Shown piece after piece: positions 52,110 through 59,324 of a DNA stretch of 64,000 bases. Source of the stretch: Paludibacteraceae bacterium (GTDB lineage: Bacteria; Bacteroidota; Bacteroidia; Bacteroidales; Paludibacteraceae); the NCBI GenBank assembly GCA_017961765.1, contig JAGCWQ010000084.1, positions 19,431 to 83,430 of the forward strand, written 5' to 3'. Each line of letters starts with the position of its first letter. Within the stretch, counting starts at the first letter, position 1. The position numbers and the translations under genes are program-made. The notes beneath the pieces are model-generated. The model ran no database searches, was not told where the DNA came from, and worked only from the letters and a program-made list of their open reading frames with translations.

Positions 52110-53588
52110 ATGAAAAAAATAGCACTTCCGTTTCTCCTCAATGCAGTTATTGCCTTGAATACGATGGCGGCCGACTGGAAACCAATCAGTATCAGTTCGC
52201 AAGTGACCAACGTGCAACCTATGACGGGGCTGGTCTTGTGGCCTGATGAAGCCGATGATCGTTATAAAACCTATGGCAAAAGTCATGCGTTGGAATACTC
52301 CTATGTGGCTCCCTGCAAGGTGGTGACAGGTTGCGAGGATGGTACAATACAATACGATTGGAGTTATCTTGAGGATCTTCTTGATGACATCAAAAGCCGT
52401 AATCATCAGGCTGTGCTCCGTTTCTTCTACGAGTATCCTGGTGAGAAGATGGTAGATGGTAATGTGGGTACGACGGGTGTCCCTGCCTACATCAAAGCTT
52501 TGCCGGATTATCATGAGGTGCACAAAAAGGTGGCTGGTGATGGTTTGACCTACTATGCGGATTGGAGCAACGATGAACTAAAACGCTTCACCAAGCAGTT
52601 CTATGTCGATTTTGCCCAAAAATATGAAACTGATCCCCGCATCGCTTTCGTGGAGGTGGGGTTTGGACATTGGTCGGAGTATCACATATACGATGAGAAT
52701 GGGGTTGATCTTGTTTTTGATGGTAATTTCCCCTCAAAGGAGTACCAGAAAGAGTTCTTCTTACACCTTTCAAAAGTGATGGCAAACATACCTTGGGCAA
52801 TCAGTATCGATGCGGCGGATGACGAATATACGCCTTTTGCGGATGACGAAGAGTTGCAGGATCTGAAGTTTGGCTTGTTCGACGACTCTTTCATGCATAA
52901 GGGGCATGAGAAAAAATCAAAGGATGGCTATAATGAGGATTGCTGGAATACGATGGGTAAAAACCGTTGGCAGACAGGTGTTTGTGGAGGTGAGATAAGT
53001 TATTATGATGATAAGGACCAAGTGCAATTTACCAACCCGGCAGGTCTGTACGGGTACACTTGGGAGGAGCAGGCGGCAAAGTACCATATTACCTTTATGC
53101 TAGCGAACAATAATCCGTCGGGAAAGAACTCTTACAACAATGCTTCGCGTTTCAAGGAGTGTAGCATGGCTACGGGTTATCATTTCGTGGTTACCGATTG
53201 CCAAAGTGATGGCGTGCAAACTAAGATTACCGTAAAGAATGTGGGCGTGGCACCTTTGTATCGCGACGCCTATTTCGCCATAGGTTCAACACGTTCGAAA
53301 GAGACACTACGTGGACTATTGCCAAATTTGTCGATGGAAGTCATTATAGATGCTGCGTTGGAATGCGATGAAAATGGTCGAGCTCTTTCCAACCCTGTTA
53401 TTGATAGTGATTATATTCTCGATACGCAGGTGATCGAATATGACTGCGATATTACATTGACAGGCCTTCAAGAAATTAAACAATTGAGTAGGGAGGATAG
53501 CCAACCATACAATTTACTTGGGGAAAAGGTCCCTGCCGATTATCGTGGAGTTGTAATTGCTAACGGAAAAAAGGTTTTAAATAGGTAG
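52110..53588 (+). CDS. secreted DUF4832-like protein with sorting-like tail
   Basis: A 492-residue protein starting MKKIALPFLLNAVIALNTMAADW, a signal peptide. An ATG eight codons upstream (52086) would start at the likely transcription start, so it is rejected. The body reads like a TIM-barrel glycosidase of the DUF4832/DUF4874 group: PMTGLVLWPDEADD, WSYLEDLLDDIKSRNHQAVLRFFYEYPG, PRIAFVEVGFGHWSEYHIY and IPWAISIDAADDEY. The acidic E and D in FVEVGFGHWSE could be catalytic (inference). A beta-sandwich-like domain follows (about 350-440). The end, YNLLGEKVPADYRGVVIANGKKVLNR, resembles the short Bacteroidales C-terminal tail with G-(V/I)-Y/VI-x-NGKK. Confidence 0.75.
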   Translation: MKKIALPFLLNAVIALNTMAADWKPISISSQVTNVQPMTGLVLWPDEADDRYKTYGKSHALEYSYVAPCKVVTGCEDGTIQYDWSYLEDLLDDIKSRNHQAVLRFFYEYPGEKMVDGNVGTTGVPAYIKALPDYHEVHKKVAGDGLTYYADWSNDELKRFTKQFYVDFAQKYETDPRIAFVEVGFGHWSEYHIYDENGVDLVFDGNFPSKEYQKEFFLHLSKVMANIPWAISIDAADDEYTPFADDEELQDLKFGLFDDSFMHKGHEKKSKDGYNEDCWNTMGKNRWQTGVCGGEISYYDDKDQVQFTNPAGLYGYTWEEQAAKYHITFMLANNNPSGKNSYNNASRFKECSMATGYHFVVTDCQSDGVQTKITVKNVGVAPLYRDAYFAIGSTRSKETLRGLLPNLSMEVIIDAALECDENGRALSNPVIDSDYILDTQVIEYDCDITLTGLQEIKQLSREDSQPYNLLGEKVPADYRGVVIANGKKVLNR

Positions 53589-53880
53589 AAATAGGCCTTG
53601 TGCGGCAAATGCAATTTCCGTGGGCATAAATTTGATAGTAGGCAGCTATTCCGTATATTTACAGATGCAATTTTGCTGAATGAAAAGACGTTGTGTTATG
53701 GATAAAAGTGAAAAATATAAGAAGATTATGAGTCGATTAGCGTGAAAAAAGTAGCTGTTGATGGAATGATGGCAGGCCGTTCAATAGTTCTTTATACGAA
53801 TCTTGTGTCATAGAAGATTTTGTAAGATTTTTGAGTTATTACTAACGCTAATAAATTCTATAGGCGACTGTGCCTTTTTT
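53589..53880. other. intergenic region with promoter and possible degraded reading frame
   Basis: Holds a promoter (53631-53661). Next is a short frame, MKRRCVMDKSEKYKKIMSRLA from 53680 with a TGA at 53743, whose reading continues as KKVAVDGMMAGRSIVLYTN to a TAG at about 53812. This could be a decayed small gene, or chance. The insertion sequence begins at 53891. Confidence 0.4.
53631..53661 (+). promoter_or_regulatory. promoter upstream of the insertion sequence
   Basis: TTTG at 53631-53634, 19 bases, TATATTTA at 53654-53661, one base off consensus. It points towards the LEA14-like gene now separated from it by the IS. Confidence 0.55.
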
Positions 53881-53881
53881 T

Positions 53882-53890
53882 ATTTTATAA
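53882..53890. repeat. target-site duplication, left (ATTTTATAA)
   Basis: The 9-base word ATTTTATAA directly flanks the IS and is repeated at 55206-55214. Confidence 0.75.
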
Positions 53891-53918
53891 CACTAGTGTC
53901 CACTAAAAATGGACGAAT

Positions 53919-55082
53919 TTAAAAATTAAATAAATTAGGTTCACTTGAACCGCTTTGGTCTTTGTCATTTTTGAATATAGTTTTGTCGAAGAGATCTCTC
54001 AAATGCGTTGTGTCAGTGAGAGACATGCTTAAGATTTGCAATACCTCGTAGGTTTTTCGGGACAACCTCATGTCATGTTGCACAATGGCTACGAGGCAGT
54101 AGGCACAAATTGCAGAGTAAATCTGTATTCTGACGGCGTTTTCTGTGGTTCCCCAGAACTTCTTAATCTTGAGGTGCTGTTTGAGCCACTTGAAGAACAG
54201 TTCTATTTGCCAACGATTCTTATAGAGGTCAGCGACCTGCTGTGCGGTCAGTTCCATTGCATTCGTCAAGAATATGAACTCTCGGCCTTGCTCCTCATCA
54301 TAGAACCGGACAAGTCTCAGATGCTCGGGATAGCCTTTGGGGCTGCCATGGACGGTTAGTTCTATCTCTGCGTCAGTGAGCATTCCCTTGGACAAGCGGC
54401 GTCTCCACTTTGTGCACTTGTACTGCAGGTTTGTCTTGGCTCGCACGACGAAGAAGGATTCCATACGCTGTATCCGGTAAAGTTCCTTGAAGTTGTTATA
54501 GCCACGGTCGAAGATGTAGTAAGCACCAGTCTCTATTGGGATTTCCTTCATCGCTTTGGAATCATGAACCGATGCTGTTGTTATGTGGAAGAAGGTTGGA
54601 ATCTGGGTCTCTAAGTCATATAGGGTATGAATCTTGATTCCCCCTTTATGTTTACGGAACTTGGCCCACCAGAATACATCTAAGCATAGCGATATGGTCG
54701 TGGAATCGAAAGCATAGACGTTACCATCAAGTTTGAAGATATCCGTAGCACGCTTACGCCTTGCTTCACTCATGAGATAATAGGCATACTCCTCGAAGAT
54801 GCGGTAGTCACGATTAGTGTTGGCCTTTGCTAGATTACTTCTGGTAACATGCTTGCCAAAACCAAGATGATAGCTCTTCTGATAGTGCGCCTCAATTGCG
54901 ATAATCAAATCACGCAAACTCTCGCGATTGCTCAATTGTCCAAACATCAGTGTAAGAAGTTGGTTCCAACAAGTGAAATGCTTCACATAGTGGTTACCCT
55001 TATACTTATCTACGATGCGACGGAATCGGTCATAGTCCAAAAACTCAACCAATTGAGCAAAGACGTATTTCGATTTATTCAT
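53919..55082 (-). CDS. IS4-family DDE transposase (DUF4372 N-terminus)
   Basis: A 387-residue transposase. The N-terminus (MNKSKYVFAQLVEFLDYDRFRRIVDKYKGNHYVKHFTCWNQLLTLMFGQLSNRESLRDL) is the DUF4372 domain common in IS4 elements of Bacteroidota. The catalytic triad is D126 (AFDSTTI), D192 (FDRGYNN) and E294. The IS4 signature Y-x2-R-x3-E-x6-K is exact: Y287, R290, E294, K301. The frame is unbroken from an ATG at 55080-55082, so the element is probably functional. Confidence 0.95.
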   Translation of the reverse strand: MNKSKYVFAQLVEFLDYDRFRRIVDKYKGNHYVKHFTCWNQLLTLMFGQLSNRESLRDLIIAIEAHYQKSYHLGFGKHVTRSNLAKANTNRDYRIFEEYAYYLMSEARRKRATDIFKLDGNVYAFDSTTISLCLDVFWWAKFRKHKGGIKIHTLYDLETQIPTFFHITTASVHDSKAMKEIPIETGAYYIFDRGYNNFKELYRIQRMESFFVVRAKTNLQYKCTKWRRRLSKGMLTDAEIELTVHGSPKGYPEHLRLVRFYDEEQGREFIFLTNAMELTAQQVADLYKNRWQIELFFKWLKQHLKIKKFWGTTENAVRIQIYSAICAYCLVAIVQHDMRLSRKTYEVLQILSMSLTDTTHLRDLFDKTIFKNDKDQSGSSEPNLFNF

Positions 55083-55103
55083 ATGCAGTCATCTTTATTG
55101 ATC

Positions 55104-55111
55104 GCAAATGT
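55104..55111 (-). promoter_or_regulatory. -7 box (TACATTTG) for the transposase
   Basis: Minus-strand TACATTTG inside the right end of the IS, 21 bases before the transposase ATG. Confidence 0.55.
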
Positions 55112-55205
55112 ACAAAATCAAATCCGTGCGCTCGAAAAACCTCTGTAACTAACTATATTTCAATAAATTCAAAGAACGTTTAGCAATTTTTAGTGGACAA
55201 CAATG

Positions 55206-55214
55206 ATTTTATAA
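55206..55214. repeat. target-site duplication, right (ATTTTATAA)
   Basis: Second copy of the 9-base direct repeat, 22 bases upstream of the LEA14-like gene start. Confidence 0.75.
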
Positions 55215-55236
55215 AACCAATTAACTAATTAGATAG

Positions 55237-55821
55237 ATGAAGAAGGTTATTCTCTTGGTCTTGGCTGTCCTTGCGGTGGTCGCATTCTTTTATTTTCGGA
55301 CGGCAAAGAATTTTGTGAATTGTGAATTTAAGTTCGGTCGTGTCTCGAATGTGGTTCTGGCCGATGTGGACATCACCCATGTGGACGACGTTAAAAAGTT
55401 GAGTTTCAAAGATGCGGCGAAACTCTTGTCGGCAGCTGGTAGCGGAAAATTGGACATGGACCTTACGGTAGAATTGCTGGTGAAGAATCCGAACGAAGAG
55501 CCTGCTCATTTGGATGGTATAGATTACCTCCTTTATATTGATGACAAGCAGGTGGCTGAAGGTTCTTTGGAACAGAAAGTCTCCATCCAACCTCAAGAGG
55601 AACAGACGGTCGTCCTCCCTTGTAAGGTCGATTTGCAAGATATCCTGACTTCCGATAAATTGGAGTCAATCGCCGATTTTGCCTTCGGACTTGCTAACAA
55701 TAATGTGGATGCCAATCGGTTGAAGGTCTCTTTGAAACCTTATTTCACGATTGCGGGCGAGACGGTCAAGTTCCCTTCCTATATTACGGTGAAAGGCGAG
55801 ACAATGTTAGGACGAAAGTGA
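55237..55821 (+). CDS. LEA14/WHy-domain-like membrane-anchored protein
   Basis: A 194-residue protein with an N-terminal anchor or signal (MKKVILLVLAVLAVVAFFYF). The rest is a single beta-sandwich like LEA type 2 (WHy) domains: CEFKFGRVSNVVLADVDITHV, MDLTVELLVKNPNEEPAHLDGIDYLLYIDDKQVAEGSL and VSIQPQEEQTVVLPCKVDL. The K-N-P-N turn in VELLVKNPNEEP is the family's hallmark. Its function is unknown; LEA14-like proteins are linked to desiccation or envelope stress elsewhere. An IS lies 31 bases upstream, so its normal promoter was probably displaced. Confidence 0.8.
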   Translation: MKKVILLVLAVLAVVAFFYFRTAKNFVNCEFKFGRVSNVVLADVDITHVDDVKKLSFKDAAKLLSAAGSGKLDMDLTVELLVKNPNEEPAHLDGIDYLLYIDDKQVAEGSLEQKVSIQPQEEQTVVLPCKVDLQDILTSDKLESIADFAFGLANNNVDANRLKVSLKPYFTIAGETVKFPSYITVKGETMLGRK

Positions 55822-55822
55822 A

Positions 55823-55860
55823 AAAAGTAGAGACGCAAAATTTTGCGTCTCTTGCTTTTT
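55823..55860. terminator. bidirectional terminator, LEA14-like / Mur ligase genes
   Basis: AGAGACGCAAAA and TTTTGCGTCTCT form a perfect 12-bp palindrome (55829-55852), preceded by A-rich and followed by T-rich sequence. Confidence 0.85.
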
Positions 55861-55882
55861 GTTAAGCCCCATGTTTTGAGGG

Positions 55883-57259
55883 TTATTTAAGAAAATCTAC
55901 AATCTCCTTGGCAAAGTCGGATAGTGTCGTGTCACGTGCACCCATGATAAGGATGGCATCGCCTGCTTGACAGTTTGCTTTGAGGAAAGGCAACATCTCC
56001 TTCCTGTCTGGGAAGAATTGAATTTGTTGGCTCTTCTTCTGCATGGCTTCTGCAACATCGGTGGAGGTCACCTCCCGGCTGACAGTTCCGCCTGCGTAAT
56101 AGACATCCGAAAGGAGGAACGTGTCGCATGGACGTAGGGCGGCAACTACTTCTTCTTCCAATTCTTTGTGCATGAACTTCAACGGACCGAACCCATGGGG
56201 TTGGAACCATGCGAAGAGTCGTTGACCGACTTGTTGGCAGGCTTTCATGGCGCAGACAACCTCGGCTGGGTTGTGGGCGAAATCATCGATGACGAAGATG
56301 CCGTTGCTGGTGCCGCTCAGTTGCGTGCGTCGATAGATGCCTTGGTAGCTCTTTAAGGCCTTAGCACTCTCTTCGATGGAAAGACCGACGGCGGAGCAGG
56401 CTGCAATGGCTGCCGTGGCGTTCTCCATGTTGTGGCGACCGATGACAGGTATCTCTACGCGTATATGGTTGCAATGGAAGGTGATGGAGAATCCTTCTTG
56501 CTTGAAGTCTGTACTGTTGAAGCCTGCGGTTGTCGTCTCAGTTCCGAAGTCCAATTGGGTGTCTTGCGAGAGCTGTTTGCTCATTGGATGACTTTGGTTG
56601 ACGATGAAGCAACGGCTGGTATGGGCTTTGAACTGACCGAACAAATCCATCAATTCGTCGTACTCTTTATGGTCGCGGTCAACGTTGAGCAGTAGGGCGA
56701 TTTCGGGTTGGTAGCCTACGATGGAACCGTCGGACTCGTCGGCTTCGATGACCAACCACTCGCCTTTGTCCACCCATGCGTTTCCTGGGTATCCTTTCTC
56801 TTGGAGGGAGGAGAGTCCTGCCCCGCTTATGATGGAAGGTTGAACTCCACATTGTTGCAGGATGTGGAAGATCATGGCTGTCGTCGTCGATTTGCCAGAG
56901 GTGCCTCCCACGGCGATTGTTCGTTTCGTCTTGGAAATTTCAGCGAGCAGTTGCGACCGTTTCATGACGGGGATGCCCAGTGAGCGGGCCTTCTGCAGTT
57001 CCACGTTGTTCTCTTCGATGGCGGTGGAGATGATGAGGACATCTACGCTGGAATCTATGCCCGAAGCATCTTGCAGATGGCAGTGGATGCCTTGTGCCTC
57101 GAATTGTTTCTTGATGAGAATCTCCCCTTCGTTTTTGAAGAGTCGGTCGCTTCCTGAGACGTTTTTGCCGATTCCTTTCAGGTATTGAGCGATGGCACTC
57201 ATGCCCGTTCCTGCGATTCCTACGAAGAAAAAGTGGTTGTATTGTTCGTATTGTTCCAT
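55883..57259 (-). CDS. Mur ligase family protein (MurC/Mpl-like)
   Basis: A 458-residue ATP-dependent ligase of peptidoglycan precursors. It starts HFFFVGIAGTGMSAIAQYLKGIGKNVSGSDR, the Rossmann-like GIxGxGMS of MurC. The P-loop is GGTSGKSTTT (118-127), where MurC normally has GTHGKTTT. Further motifs are IEADESDGS, LLLNVDRDH, IPVIGRHNMENATAAIAA, IDDFAHNPAEV and HGFGPLKFM. It may be Mpl (joining the recycled tripeptide L-Ala-gamma-D-Glu-mDAP to UDP-MurNAc) or a second MurC. With no dcw cluster nearby, a recycling role is more likely. It is 20 bases from the ygiQ stop, so it is in an operon with it. Confidence 0.88.
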   Translation of the reverse strand: MEQYEQYNHFFFVGIAGTGMSAIAQYLKGIGKNVSGSDRLFKNEGEILIKKQFEAQGIHCHLQDASGIDSSVDVLIISTAIEENNVELQKARSLGIPVMKRSQLLAEISKTKRTIAVGGTSGKSTTTAMIFHILQQCGVQPSIISGAGLSSLQEKGYPGNAWVDKGEWLVIEADESDGSIVGYQPEIALLLNVDRDHKEYDELMDLFGQFKAHTSRCFIVNQSHPMSKQLSQDTQLDFGTETTTAGFNSTDFKQEGFSITFHCNHIRVEIPVIGRHNMENATAAIAACSAVGLSIEESAKALKSYQGIYRRTQLSGTSNGIFVIDDFAHNPAEVVCAMKACQQVGQRLFAWFQPHGFGPLKFMHKELEEEVVAALRPCDTFLLSDVYYAGGTVSREVTSTDVAEAMQKKSQQIQFFPDRKEMLPFLKANCQAGDAILIMGARDTTLSDFAKEIVDFLK

Positions 57260-57279
57260 TGTCGTAAGTTGTTGTTTGA

Positions 57280-59106
57280 TTAACCGAAGAGGGCTTTGAT
57301 GAGGTCGTTTCGTCCTATCTTCCTCAGGTCGTTGATGATTTGTCTTTTGTATTCGGGTTTATACCAGAAGAAGAATTTCCGCTGGTCTAATTTCTCTTGA
57401 GGGTTGCGTGGCGTCCAGACTTTCTCCAACGTGTAAGGATGGATTCCTGTGTAATAGATTTCGGTGGAGAGGGTCATCGGGGTTGGCGTGAAGTCTTGTA
57501 CCTGTTCCAATCGGAAATTCAGTTTCTTAGTCTTGCAAGCGAGTTCGGCCATATCTTCTTGTCGGCAGCCGGGATGGCTGGAGATGAAGTAGGGAATGAT
57601 TTGTTGGTTCAAACCGTTCTTCTTGTTGATTTGTTCGAATACCCGCACGAAGAGTTCGAAAAGGGAGAACGAAGGCTTCCTCATGATGTTCAGCACGTTG
57701 TCTGACGTGTGTTCGGGTGCCACCTTCAGACGCCCAGATACGTGTTTGGTAATCAGTTCTTCCGTATATTTCTGGTGGCTTTGGTTGATCTTCTCGTCCT
57801 CGTCCTTGTTTAGGATGATGTCGTAGCGCACACCGCTGCCGATGAATGATTTTTTGATGCCTGGTATGTTGTCCACCTTTTTGTAGAGGTTGATGAGCCT
57901 CGTGTGGTCGGTGTTCAAGTTTTTGCAGATGGCGGGGTGGATGCACGAGTAGCGTTTACATTTAGCGCATTTGGACTCGTCTCGGCCTTTCATCCCGTAC
58001 ATGTTAGCAGAGGGACCACCCAAGTCGCTCAAGTAACCCTTGAACTCAGGATGGTCTTTGAGTCGTTCCACCTCTTTGATGATGGACTCTTCCGTGCGTG
58101 AGACGATGTGTTTGCCTTGGTGGGCGGCGATGGCACAGAAGGCGCAACCTCCGAAACAGCCACGATGGATGTTGACGGAGAATTTGATCATCTCGTAGGC
58201 AGGGAATTTCTTCCCTTTATATTTAGGGTGAGGTTGCCATGTGTAGGGCAGTTCGAACGACTCGTCGAGGGTTTTGCTGTCCATGAGGGGGAAGGGTGGG
58301 TTGATGACCACGGCCGATTTGTCGTCGATGCCTTGGATGAGGCGGCGTGCATGCATCTTGTTGGACTCTTCCTCCACGACACGGAAATTCTTAGCCTGCT
58401 TCATCTTGTCTTTTAGACACTCTTTGTGGCTGAATAGCGTGAAGGTCTCCGCATCGGGATAGTCGGGAATCGCCTTTTTGTCAGAGATGTAGGCGGTCTG
58501 TGGAATATCTTTCAGGTCATAGACGGTCTCGCCTTGTTTGAGTCGTGCGATGATGTGTTTCAAGGGAAGTTCCCCCATGCCATAGATGAGCAGGTCGGCG
58601 TGGCAGTCGGCTAGGATGGTCGGCTTTAGTTCGTCGTCCCAATAGTCGTAGTGTGTTACCCTTCGGAGGGAGGCTTCGATACCCCCGATGACGATGGGTA
58701 CGTCGGGGAAGAGTTTCTTCAGGATGTTACAATAGACGATGGTTGCACGGTCGGGACGGAAGCCTGCCTTCCCGTCGGGAGAGTAGGCATCGTCGGAGCG
58801 GAGTCGCTTATTGGCCGTATAGTGGTTGACCATGGAGTCCATGCATCCTGCGCTTACGGCGAAGAAGTGGCGTGGACGTCCCAATTTCTTGAAGTCGCGG
58901 AGGTCGTCTCTCCAGTTGGGTTGCGGAACAAGTGCCACACGGAATCCTTCGTGTTCGATGATTCGTCCCACGACGGCTCCGGCAAAAGAGGGGTGGTCGA
59001 TGTAGGCATCGCCCGAGAATAGGACGACATCCACCTCATCCCATTTGCGAATTTCCAACTCCTTTTTGGTCGTTGGAAGAAAGTCTGTCAGTTGTACTTG
59101 TTTCAT
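57280..59106 (-). CDS. ygiQ: YgiQ-family radical SAM protein
   Basis: A 608-residue radical SAM enzyme. It begins LTDFLPTTKKELEIRKWDEVDVVLFSGDAYIDHPSFAGAVVGRIIE, the family's N-terminus, followed by the UPF0313-type GGIEASLRRVTHYDYWDDELKP. The Fe-S cluster motif C-x3-C-x2-C is at C317, C321 and C324 (RGCFGGCAFC). A further four-Cys cluster lies in KCAKCKRYSCIHPAICKN. The reaction is unknown in this family. It is in an operon with the Mur ligase, which lies 20 bases downstream. Confidence 0.95.
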   Translation of the reverse strand: MKQVQLTDFLPTTKKELEIRKWDEVDVVLFSGDAYIDHPSFAGAVVGRIIEHEGFRVALVPQPNWRDDLRDFKKLGRPRHFFAVSAGCMDSMVNHYTANKRLRSDDAYSPDGKAGFRPDRATIVYCNILKKLFPDVPIVIGGIEASLRRVTHYDYWDDELKPTILADCHADLLIYGMGELPLKHIIARLKQGETVYDLKDIPQTAYISDKKAIPDYPDAETFTLFSHKECLKDKMKQAKNFRVVEEESNKMHARRLIQGIDDKSAVVINPPFPLMDSKTLDESFELPYTWQPHPKYKGKKFPAYEMIKFSVNIHRGCFGGCAFCAIAAHQGKHIVSRTEESIIKEVERLKDHPEFKGYLSDLGGPSANMYGMKGRDESKCAKCKRYSCIHPAICKNLNTDHTRLINLYKKVDNIPGIKKSFIGSGVRYDIILNKDEDEKINQSHQKYTEELITKHVSGRLKVAPEHTSDNVLNIMRKPSFSLFELFVRVFEQINKKNGLNQQIIPYFISSHPGCRQEDMAELACKTKKLNFRLEQVQDFTPTPMTLSTEIYYTGIHPYTLEKVWTPRNPQEKLDQRKFFFWYKPEYKRQIINDLRKIGRNDLIKALFG

Positions 59107-59154
59107 AACTCTTCTTGATGCATCCTGAACTTTGGATCCGCTGTTTCTCTTCTA

Positions 59155-59162
59155 CAAACATA
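59155..59162 (-). promoter_or_regulatory. -7 box (TATGTTTG) for the ygiQ-Mur ligase operon
   Basis: Minus-strand TAnnTTTG match, 49 bases before the ygiQ ATG. Confidence 0.55.
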
Positions 59163-59221
59163 CAAAAAAAAGCCATAGAAAACTCATGCCTCATTCATCC
59201 AAAATTCATAATTAAACCTAA

Positions 59222-59251
59222 CGGGCATACCAACGATTGTCGATATGCCCG
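59222..59251 (-). terminator. hairpin between amylase gene and ygiQ promoter
   Basis: CGGGCATA pairs with TATGCCCG around a 14-base loop. On the minus strand it is followed by TTAGGTTTAATT, an impure T-run. It is 74 bases past the amylase stop. Confidence 0.55.
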
Positions 59252-59324
59252 TATGGGGTCTTGCTCCCATTTTGTGGGGACAAAAACTCAAAGTCTATAA
59301 CTTACATTTTAAATTGCCAAAGCA

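Larger units (their letters stand above)
53891..55205 (-). mobile_element. IS4-family insertion sequence, 1315 bp, intact
   Basis: Inverted ends: left CACTAGTGTCCACTAAAAAT; right (reversed) CATTGTTGTCCACTAAAAAT. They match at 17 of 20 positions, including a continuous TGTCCACTAAAAAT. It carries one full-length transposase gene on the minus strand and is flanked by the 9-base direct repeat ATTTTATAA, which fits the 8-12 base duplications of IS4-family elements. The perfect duplication and intact gene suggest recent insertion. It lies between a promoter and the LEA14-like gene at 55237. Confidence 0.9.
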
